Below, piece by piece: positions 51,631 to 59,969 of a DNA stretch of 64,000 nt; position 1 is the first letter of the stretch; each line of letters begins with the position of its first letter. This DNA comes from Lichenicoccus roseus. GTDB taxonomy: Bacteria; Pseudomonadota; Alphaproteobacteria; Acetobacterales; Acetobacteraceae. Made by a program: the position numbers and the translations under genes. The notes beneath the pieces were generated by a model. That model did no database searches, was not told the DNA's origin, and was given only the letters and a program-made list of their open reading frames with translations. The stretch spans positions 372,001 through 436,000 of the forward strand of contig NZ_VCDI01000002.1 of assembly GCF_005844085.1 (NCBI RefSeq), written 5' to 3'.

Positions 51631-53434
51631 GCCCGCCACCGTCCTCGATGCGCCCAGCCGCGCCGCCGCCGACTGGCTACGGCAGTTCGACCACGCCCTC
51701 CGCACCAACGACGGTGCCCAGGCCGCCCGGCTGTTCGAGCCCGCCGGCTTCTGGCGCGACCTGATCGCCTTCACCTGGAACATCAAGACCCTGGAGGGGC
51801 GGGACGAGATCACCGCCATGCTCGACACCACCCTCCCGCACATCAAGCCCCACGACTGGCGAATGAGCGAGCCGGCGACCGAGGCGGATGGCGTGGTCAC
51901 CGCCTGGTTCGACTTCGAGACCGCGGTCGCCCGCGGCAAGGGCCTGTTGCGGCTGCGCGACGGCCTGTGCTGGACGCTGCTCACCACCGCCGACGAGCTC
52001 AAGGGCCACGAGGAGAAGCGCGGCGCGACGCGTCCGCTCGGCGCCGCGCACGGCGTGGCACCCGGGCGGCAGAGCTGGCGCGACCGGCGCGAGGCCGAGG
52101 CGGCGTCGCTCGGCGTCACCACGCAGCCCTACGTGCTGATCGTCGGCGGCGGCCAGGGCGGGCTCGCCCTCGGCGCCCGGCTGCGCAACCTCGACGTGCC
52201 GACGCTGATCGTGGACGCGCATCCCAATGCCGGCGACCAGTGGCGCCGCCGCTACAAGTCGCTCTGCCTGCATGACCCGGTCTGGTACGACCACATGCCG
52301 TACCTGCCGTTCCCGGAGCACTGGCCGGTGTTCGCGCCGAAGGACAAGATCGCCGACTGGCTCGAGGCCTACGAGAAGACGATGGAGCTGGCCTGCTGGC
52401 ATTCCACCGTTTGCACCAAGGCGCATTACGACGATGACGCCCAGGAGTGGGAGGTGACCGTCGAGCGCGGGGGAAGCGAGATCACCCTGCGTCCGAAGCA
52501 TCTCGTGCTGGCGACCGGCATGTCCGGGCTGCCGAACGTGCCGGCCTATCCGGGTGCGGAGAGCTTCACCGGCGAGCAGCACCATTCCAGCAAACATCCG
52601 GGCGGGGAGGCCTGGCGCGGCAGGAAGGCGGTGGTGATCGGGTCGAACAACTCGGCGCACGATATCTGCGCCGACCTGTGGGAGAACGGCGCCGACGTCA
52701 CCATGGTGCAGCGTACGTCGACGCTGGTGGCGCGGTCGGACAGCCTGATGGAGCTGGCCACCGGCGTGCTCTATTCGGAGCAGGCTGTCGCCAGCGGCAT
52801 CACCACGGAGCGTGCGGACCTGATCTTTGCCTCGCAACCGTACCGGGTCATGCCGGATCTGCAGACGCCGGTGTTCCGGGCCATTCGCGACCGCGACGCC
52901 GAATTCTACGCGCGCCTCGAGCAGTCCGGATTCATGCTGGATTTCGGTGACGACGAGAGCGGGCTGTACATGAAATACGTCCGCCGCGGTTCGGGCTACT
53001 ACATCGACGTCGGTGCGTCCGAGCTGATCGCCAACGGCAGCATCAAGCTGAAAAGCCGTGTCGGGGTCGAGGCGATCCGCGAGCGCTCGGTGCTGCTGAC
53101 CGACGGCACCGAACTGCCCGCCGACCTCATCGTCTATGCCACCGGATACGGGTCTATGAATGGCTGGGCCGCGCGGCTGATCAGCCAGGAGGTTGCCGAC
53201 CGGGTGGGAAAATGCTGGGGGCTCGGCTCAGGCACCCTGAAGGATCCGGGGCCGTGGGAGGGCGAGCTGCGCAACATGTGGAAGCCGACCCGTCAGGACG
53301 GCCTGTGGTTCCACGGCGGCAACCTGCACCAGTCGCGCCATTATTCGCTCTACCTGGCGCTGCAGCTCAAGGCGCGGCTGGAAGGTATCTCGACGCCGGT
53401 GTACGGCCTCGGCGAGGTGCACCACCTGTCGTAA
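51614..53434 (+). CDS. flavin-containing monooxygenase (YUCCA/FMO-like, with N-terminal SnoaL-like domain)
   Basis: A 606-aa protein. Residues 1-140 contain a SnoaL/NTF2-like domain (WLRQFDHALRTNDGAQAARL then FEPAGFWRDLIAFTWNIKTL). An FAD-binding VLIVGGGQGGLALGARLRNL lies at about 177, GLPNVPAYPGAESFTGEQHH in the middle, the NADP-binding AVVIGSNNSAHDICADLWE at about 340, and the ATGYGSMN end motif near 515. Such fusions act on small organic compounds or indole-type acids; the substrate here is unknown. ATG 51614 follows GAGGAGG. A damaged copy of part of this gene lies 2.3 kb upstream. Confidence 0.88.
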   Translation: MSTTLEPATVLDAPSRAAADWLRQFDHALRTNDGAQAARLFEPAGFWRDLIAFTWNIKTLEGRDEITAMLDTTLPHIKPHDWRMSEPATEADGVVTAWFDFETAVARGKGLLRLRDGLCWTLLTTADELKGHEEKRGATRPLGAAHGVAPGRQSWRDRREAEAASLGVTTQPYVLIVGGGQGGLALGARLRNLDVPTLIVDAHPNAGDQWRRRYKSLCLHDPVWYDHMPYLPFPEHWPVFAPKDKIADWLEAYEKTMELACWHSTVCTKAHYDDDAQEWEVTVERGGSEITLRPKHLVLATGMSGLPNVPAYPGAESFTGEQHHSSKHPGGEAWRGRKAVVIGSNNSAHDICADLWENGADVTMVQRTSTLVARSDSLMELATGVLYSEQAVASGITTERADLIFASQPYRVMPDLQTPVFRAIRDRDAEFYARLEQSGFMLDFGDDESGLYMKYVRRGSGYYIDVGASELIANGSIKLKSRVGVEAIRERSVLLTDGTELPADLIVYATGYGSMNGWAARLISQEVADRVGKCWGLGSGTLKDPGPWEGELRNMWKPTRQDGLWFHGGNLHQSRHYSLYLALQLKARLEGISTPVYGLGEVHHLS

Positions 53435-53454
53435 GGGGGAGCACCTCGCCGATC
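53411..53454. terminator. 12-bp perfect inverted repeat between convergent genes
   Basis: TCGGCGAGGTGC (53411-53422) and GCACCTCGCCGA (53443-53454) form a perfect stem with a 20-base loop that includes the monooxygenase stop. The left arm is inside the coding end. It lies 14 bases from the stop of the convergent SDR gene, so it may serve as a terminator for both. No T-run follows. Confidence 0.5.
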
Positions 53455-53467
53455 ATCCTGGTCCGAT

Positions 53468-54211
53468 CTAGAGACGCAGCCCGCCGCCGACCTGCAGCGT
53501 CTCGCCGGTGATCCAGCGACCATCCTCGGACACCACGAACGCGACCGCGTCGGCGATGTCGGCCGGCGTCCCGATGCGTCCGAGCGGCGTGCGCGCGACG
53601 AACGGCGCGGCACCTTCCTCGCCCATCTCGCTGGTGCCTTCGGTGGCGGTCAGGCCGGGAGCCACGCCCACCACACGGATGCCGCGCTGCCCGAGTTCGA
53701 GTGCGAGCGAGCGGGTCAGGTTGTCGACCGCGCCCTTGGTTGCGCTGTACGCCTGCGCCTGCGCGATCGGCGTGACACCGGCGCCGGACGAGATATTGAC
53801 CACCACGCCGCCGGTGGCCGGAAACGCCGCCGCCGCCGCCTGCGTCGCCAGGATCAGGCCCCTGACATTCAATCCGAATTGGCGGTCGATCGATTCCGCG
53901 GTGATGCTTGCGAGATCTCCGAACTCGTAGATCCCGGCATTGTTGACAAGAATATCGACATGACCGAATGCGGCCCTCGACTTCTCGAACAATGTCTTGA
54001 TCTGCTCGGGCTGCGAGATGTCGGCCTGCACCGCCGTCGCCTGTCCGCCGGCCTCCCTGATCGCCGAGACGACGCGTTCCGCACCGTCCACGCTGCGTGC
54101 GTAGTTGACGACGACGCTTGCACCGTCCGCCGCCAGTCTCAGCGCGATGCCGGCGCCGATGCCCTTTGAAGCGCCGGTGACGATCGCGACCTTGCCATTC
54201 AACCTAGCCAT
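53468..54211 (-). CDS. SDR family oxidoreductase (FabG-like)
   Basis: A 247-aa classical short-chain dehydrogenase. It starts GKVAIVTGASKGIGAGIALR, with NNAGIYEFGDL, catalytic Ser in VNISSGAGVTPIAQAQ, Tyr-Lys in YSATKGAVDNLTRSLALELG and the C-terminal ITGETLQVGGGLRL. The loop after the second strand is VVNYARS, which favours NADP. This type often reduces keto sugars or ketones. It is divergent from the third importer, whose start is 143 bases away, so it may take part in the same sugar pathway. Confidence 0.9.
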   Translation of the reverse strand: MARLNGKVAIVTGASKGIGAGIALRLAADGASVVVNYARSVDGAERVVSAIREAGGQATAVQADISQPEQIKTLFEKSRAAFGHVDILVNNAGIYEFGDLASITAESIDRQFGLNVRGLILATQAAAAAFPATGGVVVNISSGAGVTPIAQAQAYSATKGAVDNLTRSLALELGQRGIRVVGVAPGLTATEGTSEMGEEGAAPFVARTPLGRIGTPADIADAVAFVVSEDGRWITGETLQVGGGLRL

Positions 54212-54354
54212 AATTGTCCTCCATTAACATACTGACCGGTAGGATAATGGGATGCCCGGCGGCGAGCGCAAGCGGGTGTCCGCCGCCACTTGCATCCATC
54301 CCGCCCAACGGCTTCTATGCCTGCAACAATCACGCTCCCGGGAGGAGCGAGCCG
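54212..54354. promoter_or_regulatory. divergent control region of SDR gene and third importer
   Basis: The gap contains an AT-richer stretch CATTAACATACTGACCGGTA directly after the SDR start, with a central ACCGGT palindrome that might be part of a repressor site. A strong GGGAGG lies at 54340-54345 for the ATPase gene. No full operator dyad or convincing -35/-10 pair could be named. Confidence 0.35.
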
Positions 54355-55929
54355 GTGGACAATACGACCGTGGACCAGGGCAATTACGACCCCGCCAATC
54401 CGGCGCCGGGCGTGCCGGCGATCGAGATGCGCGGCATCTCGAAGACCTTCACCGGGGTGAAGGCGTTGCGCGACGTCCGTCTCAAGGCCTGGGGCGGCGA
54501 GATCATGGCTCTGATGGGCGAGAACGGCGCCGGCAAGTCCACCCTGATGAAAATCCTGTCCGGGGCGCATCGCGCTGATGCCGGCGGCGAGATCCTGATC
54601 GACGGCAATCCGATCGTGATCGACGGGCCGCAATCCGCCCGGCGCGCCGGCATCGCGATCATCTACCAGGAGCTGGCCCTCGCGCCGAACCTCACAGTCG
54701 CCGAGAACATCTATCTCGGCGACGAGATCAGCCATGCCGGCGGGCGCATCGACCGCCGCGCGATGGAGACGAGTTGCGCGCCGGTATTGGAACGCCTCGG
54801 GGCGCCCTTCGGTCCGCGCGCGCTGGTCGGCACGCTGTCCATCGCCGAGCAGCAGATGGTCGAGATCGCACGCGCGCTGCACGGCAAGTCGCGCATCCTG
54901 GTGCTCGACGAGCCGACCACCGCACTCAGCTCGCGCGAGACGGACCGGCTGTTCCGGCTGGTCAAGCAGCTCCGCACCGAGGGCATCGCGATCATCTATA
55001 TCAGCCACCGCATGGCCGAGGTCTACGAGCTCGCCGACCGCGTCACCGTGCTGCGCGACGGCAGCTACGCGGGCGATCTCGGCAAGCGCGACATCAACGC
55101 CGAGGCCATCGTGCGCATGATGGTCGGGCGCGACCTGTCGAGCTTCTACACCAAGGAGCACGACCCCGACGTCGTGCACCCGCACCTGGTGCTGGAAGTG
55201 GACGGCCTGACCGATGGCGGGCGCCGGGTGAAGCCATGCTCGTTCTCGATCAACCGCGGCGAGGTGCTCGGGCTGGCCGGGCTGGTCGGCGCCGGGCGCA
55301 CCGAGCTGGCGCGCCTGATCTTCGGCGCCGATCGCGCCACCGGCGGCACCATCAGGCTCGACGGCGTACCGGTCACCGTCAGCGGCCCGGCCGAGGCACT
55401 GGAGCGGGGGATCGCGTATCTCACTGAGGATCGCAAGGCGCTCGGGCTGTTCCTCGACATGTCGTGTGGCGCCAACATCAATCTCGGCGTCATCGCGCGC
55501 GACGCGAAAGGCGGCATGGCGCTCGACCTGAAGCGGGCGGCGCAACGTGCGACCGATGCGTTCCGCAGCCTGCGTGTGCGCGCGGCCAGTCCGCTGGTTA
55601 CCGTCGGCAGCCTTTCCGGTGGCAACCAGCAGAAGATATTGCTCGCCCGCCTGCTGGAGACCGGTCCGAAGGTGCTGATCCTGGACGAGCCGACGCGCGG
55701 CGTCGATGTCGGCGCGAAGTCGGAGATCTACCGCATCATCGACGAGCTTGCGCGCAAGGGGATCGCGATCCTGGTGATCTCGTCCGAGCTGCCCGAGATC
55801 GTCGGCATCTGCGACCGCGTGCTGGTGATGCGCGAGGGCGCCATCGTCGGCAGCGTCGGGGGTGCGGGCGGCGAGGCAATCACCCAGCAGAACATCATGG
55901 CACACGCCGCCGGCATGGAAGCGGCCTAG
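54355..55929 (+). CDS. sugar ABC transporter ATPase 3 (RbsA-like)
   Basis: A 524-aa double ATPase. The first domain has [36 protein letters not shown] and [14 protein letters not shown], with [20 protein letters not shown]. The second has [52 protein letters not shown] and [19 protein letters not shown], all standard. The GTG start at 54355 follows GGGAGG by nine bases; upstream frame starting at 54214 is unlikely to be translated. The permease gene begins 10 bases after the stop. Confidence 0.92.
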   Translation: MDNTTVDQGNYDPANPAPGVPAIEMRGISKTFTGVKALRDVRLKAWGGEIMALMGENGAGKSTLMKILSGAHRADAGGEILIDGNPIVIDGPQSARRAGIAIIYQELALAPNLTVAENIYLGDEISHAGGRIDRRAMETSCAPVLERLGAPFGPRALVGTLSIAEQQMVEIARALHGKSRILVLDEPTTALSSRETDRLFRLVKQLRTEGIAIIYISHRMAEVYELADRVTVLRDGSYAGDLGKRDINAEAIVRMMVGRDLSSFYTKEHDPDVVHPHLVLEVDGLTDGGRRVKPCSFSINRGEVLGLAGLVGAGRTELARLIFGADRATGGTIRLDGVPVTVSGPAEALERGIAYLTEDRKALGLFLDMSCGANINLGVIARDAKGGMALDLKRAAQRATDAFRSLRVRAASPLVTVGSLSGGNQQKILLARLLETGPKVLILDEPTRGVDVGAKSEIYRIIDELARKGIAILVISSELPEIVGICDRVLVMREGAIVGSVGGAGGEAITQQNIMAHAAGMEAA

Positions 55930-55939
55930 GAAAACGCCG

Positions 55940-57025
55940 ATGCAACCGATCGACAGCGACGTTCCCACCAAGGCCGTGCCGACGGCCGCTTCCGGCGTAT
56001 CGACTTCCAGCGCGGCCACGGCAGAGGCGCCGTTCGGCGGTGCCGGATTGTCGGCGCGACAGGTCCGGCTGCGCTCCACCCTGCAGGCCGCCGGCATGCT
56101 GCCGGTGCTGATCCTGCTCGCCATCGGCTTCCATCTGTTCGGCGGTCACCGCTTCCTGACCGGGCAGAACCTGTCCATCGTGGCGCAGCAGGCCTCGATC
56201 AACTGCGTGCTCGCGGCCGGAATGACCTTCGTGATCCTGACCGGCGGCATCGACCTGTCGGTGGGCTCCATCCTGGCGGCCTCCGCGATGGGCGCGCTGA
56301 TCGCCTCGCTGTGGTCGATCGGCGGCGGCTTCGCGGTCCCGGTGTGCCTGCTGATCGGCCTGGTGATCGGCGGCCTCAACGGCGGGCTGATCGCCTACGG
56401 AAAACTTCCGCCCTTCATCGTGACACTCGGTTCGCTCACCGCGGTGCGCGGCCTTGCGCGCCTGATGGGTGCCGACAACACCATCTTCAATCCGAACCTG
56501 TCCTATGCCTGGATCGGCAACGACGGGCTGACGATATTCCCCGGCGTTGCGATCCCGTGGCTTGCGATCATCGCCGTCGCGGTGATCCTGGTGTCCTGGT
56601 ACGTGCTCAAGCGCACCGTGCTCGGCGTGCGCATCTACGCGGTCGGCGGCAACCCGGCGGCGGCGAGGCTGTCGGGCATCAACGTGCCGCTCATCCTGAT
56701 GTTCGTCTATTCGCTGTCCGGCCTGCTTGCCGGCCTCGGCGGCGTGATGTCGTCGGCGCGGCTGTATGCGGCGAACGGATTGCAGCTCGGCCAGTCCTAC
56801 GAACTCGACGCCATCGCCGCGGTCATTCTCGGCGGCACCTCGTTCGTCGGCGGCATCGGCTCGATCTGGGGCACGCTGATCGGCGCGCTGATCATCGCTG
56901 TGCTATCGAACGGATTGATCCTGCTCGGCGTCTCCGACATCTGGCAGTTCATCGTCAAGGGGCTGGTGATCATCGGCGCCGTGGCCCTGGACCGGTTCCG
57001 CCAGCAGGGTGGCGCGCGCACCTGA
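55940..57025 (+). CDS. sugar ABC transporter permease 3 (RbsC-like)
   Basis: A 361-aa permease. The first about 45 residues are a Ser/Thr/Ala-rich cytoplasmic tail, longer than in permease 1, then LPVLILLAIGFHLFGGHRFL. Family blocks are FVILTGGIDLSVGSILAASA, LPPFIVTLGSLTAVRGLARL, VYAVGGNPAAARLSGINVP-like text and VILGGTSFVGGIGSIWGTLI. About 8-10 helices are expected. It is central in the third importer, which has the simple one-ATPase, one-permease form. Confidence 0.93.
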   Translation: MQPIDSDVPTKAVPTAASGVSTSSAATAEAPFGGAGLSARQVRLRSTLQAAGMLPVLILLAIGFHLFGGHRFLTGQNLSIVAQQASINCVLAAGMTFVILTGGIDLSVGSILAASAMGALIASLWSIGGGFAVPVCLLIGLVIGGLNGGLIAYGKLPPFIVTLGSLTAVRGLARLMGADNTIFNPNLSYAWIGNDGLTIFPGVAIPWLAIIAVAVILVSWYVLKRTVLGVRIYAVGGNPAAARLSGINVPLILMFVYSLSGLLAGLGGVMSSARLYAANGLQLGQSYELDAIAAVILGGTSFVGGIGSIWGTLIGALIIAVLSNGLILLGVSDIWQFIVKGLVIIGAVALDRFRQQGGART

Positions 57026-57083
57026 ACCCGCCGGGACCGACTTGCGACCTTCACTCCACGAAAAATCTCCAAGGAACACAGAC

Positions 57084-58016
57084 ATGTCCCGGACCCTTCT
57101 GCTCGCGGCGGCTGCCACTCTCGGCCTGGCAGCCGCGCAGCCTGCCATGGCGGCCAAGCTCGAGAGCGTCGGCGTTACGCTCGGCTCGCTCGGCAATCCT
57201 TATTTCGTCGCCATGACCAAGGGCATCACCGCGGAGGCCAAGTCGCTCAACCCGGACGCGCGCGTGGTCGCGGTCTCGGCCGACTACGACCTCAACAAGC
57301 AGTTCACCCAGATCGACAACTTCATCGCCTCGGGCGTGCAGGTGATCGTGTTGAACGCGGTCGATCCGAACGCCATCCTGCCGGCGATCAAGCGCGCGCA
57401 GAAGGCCGGCATCGTGGTGGTCGCCGCCGACGTGGCCGCCACCGGCGCCGATGCCACGGTAATGACCGACAACGTCGCCGCCGGCCGTCTGTCCTGCGAG
57501 GAGCTGCTGAAGGACATCGGCGGCAAGGGCAACGTCATCATCCAGAACGGTCCGCAGGTCTCCTCGGTCACCGACCGGGTGAAAGGCTGCAAGGAGGCGC
57601 TGGCGAAGGCGCCCGACGTGAAGCTGCTGTCGGCTGACCAGGACGGCAAGGGCTCGCGCGAGGGCGGCATGGCGGTGATGCAGGGCTACCTGATCCGCTA
57701 CCCGGACATCGCCGGTGAGTTCGCAATCAACGACCCGCAGGCGATCGGCTCCAGCCTGGCGGCGAAGCAGACCCATCGCGACAGCATCGTCATCACGTCG
57801 GTTGATGGGGCGCCGGATATCGTCCAGGCAATCCAGGCCGGTGGACTGGTGAAGGCATCCGCCTCGCAGGATCCGTATACGATGGGAAGCCTTGCGCTGA
57901 AGACGGCGGTGGGGATCATGGACGGCCATCCGCCGGCCGAGAAGGTGACGCTGATGGCGCCCAAGCTGGTCAACGCGCAGACGGTGGCAAGCTACACCGG
58001 CTGGACCCAGCACTAA
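57084..58016 (+). CDS. sugar ABC transporter substrate-binding protein 3
   Basis: A 310-aa periplasmic binding protein. The signal MSRTLLLAAAATLGLAAAQP is cleaved near AMA-AK, then LESVGVTLGSLGNPYFVAMT, the typical start of ribose/erythritol-type binding proteins. Further blocks are SGVQVIVLNAVDPNAILPAI, VAADVAATGADATVMTDNVA and ITSVDGAPDIVQAIQAGGLV. A pair of Cys (SCEELL, GCKEAL) may form a disulfide. ATG 57084 follows AAGGAA. The ligand is not determined; it ends the third importer. Confidence 0.92.
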   Translation: MSRTLLLAAAATLGLAAAQPAMAAKLESVGVTLGSLGNPYFVAMTKGITAEAKSLNPDARVVAVSADYDLNKQFTQIDNFIASGVQVIVLNAVDPNAILPAIKRAQKAGIVVVAADVAATGADATVMTDNVAAGRLSCEELLKDIGGKGNVIIQNGPQVSSVTDRVKGCKEALAKAPDVKLLSADQDGKGSREGGMAVMQGYLIRYPDIAGEFAINDPQAIGSSLAAKQTHRDSIVITSVDGAPDIVQAIQAGGLVKASASQDPYTMGSLALKTAVGIMDGHPPAEKVTLMAPKLVNAQTVASYTGWTQH

Positions 58017-58026
58017 AACTGCGAAA

Positions 58027-58054
58027 CCGGCGCCTCGTGTTGACGAGGCGCCGG
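58027..58054 (-). terminator. strong hairpin terminator
   Basis: CCGGCGCCTCG (58027-58037) and CGAGGCGCCGG (58044-58054) form a perfect 11-bp stem with a 6-base loop. On the minus strand it is followed by TTTCGCAGTTTT, the T-rich tail expected of a Rho-independent terminator, so it would end the transcript of the small peptide gene at 58070-58141. On the plus strand it lies 10 bases after the third importer and may end that transcript too, though without a T-run. Confidence 0.75.
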
Positions 58055-58069
58055 AGTTGGAGTTGGGAC

Positions 58070-58141
58070 CTACCGCGATCCGAGCATCGCGACGGCGACG
58101 GTCGGGACGATCAGCAGGAACATGCACAGGACGATCAGCAT
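58070..58141 (-). CDS. 23-residue hydrophobic peptide gene
   Basis: The frame MLIVLCMFLLIVPTVAVAML ending in GSR is a single predicted membrane helix of about 18-20 residues. An AGGTGA sits five bases before the ATG, one of the best ribosome sites in the window, and a hairpin with T-rich tail follows the stop on the same strand by about 15 bases. So it looks like a small independent transcription unit. Its size and character recall type I toxin peptides or tiny membrane-complex subunits such as KdpF-type peptides, but no homolog was recognised. It is divergent from the HEPN/ParS-like gene, whose start is 85 bases away. Confidence 0.55.
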   Translation of the reverse strand: MLIVLCMFLLIVPTVAVAMLGSR

Positions 58142-58166
58142 GGAAGTCACCTCGCTCGCAGGGTTG

Positions 58167-58189
58167 CCACCACAGGCGGCTCGTGGTGG
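58167..58189 (-). other. stem-loop in the 5' region of the small peptide gene
   Basis: CCACCAC (58167-58173) and GTGGTGG (58183-58189) form a 7-bp stem with a 9-base loop, ending about 15 bases before the AGGTGA site of the small peptide gene in its reading direction. It could affect translation, or it could belong to the promoter of the divergent gene. Confidence 0.35.
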
Positions 58190-58225
58190 GGAGACCAGAA
58201 GCTAACTTCCGACACCCGGTGACGG

Positions 58226-59149
58226 TTGCATTTGCCGAACAAGTCCGTCTCTCGTGTGCTTGCCGGGCTGCTGCGTCTGGCGGCCTCGGATATCGATGAT
58301 GCGCGCCTGCTGCTGCAGCGGGGCCGCATGCGCAATGCCGGCACCCTGAGCGGCGCGGCGGCAAGCCGGTTGCTGCAGGCGGTGCAGACGGCCGGATCAG
58401 GTCGTTGGGACCCGACCGCATTGCCCTCGGCGAAGGCCCTGGACACCAGCAATCCATACCGCGCGCGACTGCTCGCGATGGCGGACGCAGCTCCTCCGAC
58501 GGCGCCGCAACGGGATGGCGGCCCGGCGCCGACGCCCGGACGGTCCGCGGTGCAGGCCCGCATCGACGAGATCGGCAGCCTGCTGGACGATCTGGTGAGT
58601 TTGTTCGCGGTGGATCTGCGCGGCGACGAGCCCGCCGGACGCATCTCCCTGCTGCTGCCGCCGCCGCCGCCTGCAGAGGCCCACGCGCCCGCCACGATAG
58701 CGCCCAGTCGCTGGACACCCGATCCGGCACCGGAGCCCGAGCCCATCCCCGCGACACCCATCACACGTCCCACCATCAGCGTGGCGCAGCAAGCCAGCAG
58801 CGGATCCTCGGCGTCCTTCTGGGCGCTGATGGACAAGTGGCAGGTCGCAGATCTCGACGCCCTCGACCTGCTCGGCCACGCCGGCGGCCTGACGAAAAAG
58901 GGCACCCGTCCACGCTTCCGGCTCAGCCCGCCCGAGGCCGCCCGGCTGGCCGGCCTGCACGAACTGGATGACCGCCTGGGCATGCTCCAGATCAGCGCAA
59001 GGGAGTGGTTGCGCAAGCCGCTCGAAGCGGCGCCGTTCGATGGCAGCACCCCGTTTGCCCTGATGCAGCAGGAGCGCGCCACCGGCCTCGATACGCTTCG
59101 CCGCACCGTCGTCCGGCTCGGCATGCAGGCCTCGCTCGGCAGCCGCTAG
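58226..59149 (+). CDS. HEPN-like / ParS-MbcA-like two-domain protein
   Basis: A 307-aa protein with two helical parts and a Pro-rich linker. Residues 10-60 (VLAGLLRLAASDIDDARLLL then RMRNAGTLSGAAASRLLQAV) look like the first helices of HEPN domains, but lack the R-x4-6-H catalytic motif. Residues 110-130 form a second short helix, about 140-185 is a Pro/Ala linker, and 196-307 (SFWALMDKWQVADLDALDLL to AREWLRKPLEAAPFDGSTPF) resembles the ParS/MbcA toxin-binding (DUF2384) region with its REWL end. The assignments are by pattern. Start is TTG 58226 or TTG 58232; only a weak GGTGA lies upstream. No partner toxin of the RES type is nearby. Confidence 0.5.
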   Translation: MHLPNKSVSRVLAGLLRLAASDIDDARLLLQRGRMRNAGTLSGAAASRLLQAVQTAGSGRWDPTALPSAKALDTSNPYRARLLAMADAAPPTAPQRDGGPAPTPGRSAVQARIDEIGSLLDDLVSLFAVDLRGDEPAGRISLLLPPPPPAEAHAPATIAPSRWTPDPAPEPEPIPATPITRPTISVAQQASSGSSASFWALMDKWQVADLDALDLLGHAGGLTKKGTRPRFRLSPPEAARLAGLHELDDRLGMLQISAREWLRKPLEAAPFDGSTPFALMQQERATGLDTLRRTVVRLGMQASLGSR

Positions 59150-59167
59150 CCGCGAACCGGCATCGGC

Positions 59168-59866
59168 TCAGGCCGCATCCACCAGCACGATCTCGGCATC
59201 CTCGACGCCCTGGATCTCGATCCGCTCGCTGCCGGTGATCGCCACGCCGTCACGGGTCGCGATCGTGGTGCCTTCGATCGTGACGGAGCCACGCGCCGCC
59301 ACCAGATAGACATGCCGGGCCGGATCGATGTCGAGCGTGACGGTCTCGCCGGCCTTCACCGTCGCACCCATGACGCGGGCGCTGGCACGGATCGGCAGCG
59401 CGTCGGCGTCGTCCGCGAAGCCGCTCGCCAGCGTCACGAAGCGGCCGGAGCGGTCGGTCTTCGGGAACGGCCTGGCACCCCAGGACGGCGCGCCGCCGCG
59501 TCCATCAGGCAGGATCCAGATCTGGAAGATGCGGGTGGTCGCATCCTCCATGTTGTATTCGGCATGGCGCACGCCGGACCCGGCCGACATCACCTGCACG
59601 TCGCCGGCCTCGGTGCGTCCCTTGTTGCCCAGGTTGTCCTGGTGGGTGATGGCGCCGTCGCGGACGTAGGTGATGATTTCCATGTCGGAATGCGGATGCG
59701 GCGGGAATCCCGATTGCGGCGCGATCTCGTCGTCGTTCCACACCCGTATGGCGCCCCAGCCCATCCGCTTGGGGTCGTTGTAGCTCGCGAACGAGAAATG
59801 ATGCTTCGCCTTGAGCCAGCCATGGTCGGCGCCGCCCAGGCTGGTGAACGGCCGGTGTTCGAGCAT
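59168..59866 (-). CDS. pirin family protein
   Basis: A 232-aa cupin. It starts MLEHRPFTSLGGADHGWLKA, then HFSFASYNDPKRMGWGAIRV, the metal-binding PPHPHSDMEIITYVRDGAIT-HQD and the second site SGVRHAEYNMEDATTRIFQI, with Glu and His ligands in place. Pirins bind Fe and some have quercetinase or redox-sensor activity. The start at 59866 follows a GGAGGA. It is divergent from a LysR regulator that probably controls it. Confidence 0.92.
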   Translation of the reverse strand: MLEHRPFTSLGGADHGWLKAKHHFSFASYNDPKRMGWGAIRVWNDDEIAPQSGFPPHPHSDMEIITYVRDGAITHQDNLGNKGRTEAGDVQVMSAGSGVRHAEYNMEDATTRIFQIWILPDGRGGAPSWGARPFPKTDRSGRFVTLASGFADDADALPIRASARVMGATVKAGETVTLDIDPARHVYLVAARGSVTIEGTTIATRDGVAITGSERIEIQGVEDAEIVLVDAA

Positions 59867-59924
59867 TGGAAAATCCTCCTCGTTGGATGCAGGGCGAACA
59901 TGGGGCTCGACCGGCATGAAGAAT

Positions 59925-59954
59925 ATGGAAACAATGGCAACGCATCGTTTCCAT
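59925..59954. promoter_or_regulatory. LysR-type operator between pirin and its regulator
   Basis: ATGGAAAC (59925-59932) and GTTTCCAT (59947-59954) form a perfect 8-bp dyad with a 14-base spacer. It lies in the 103-base divergent gap near the LysR start, where LysR regulators bind to control both genes. The assignment is by position and symmetry. Confidence 0.65.
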
Positions 59955-59969
59955 TCGTGAGGTTTGCCG

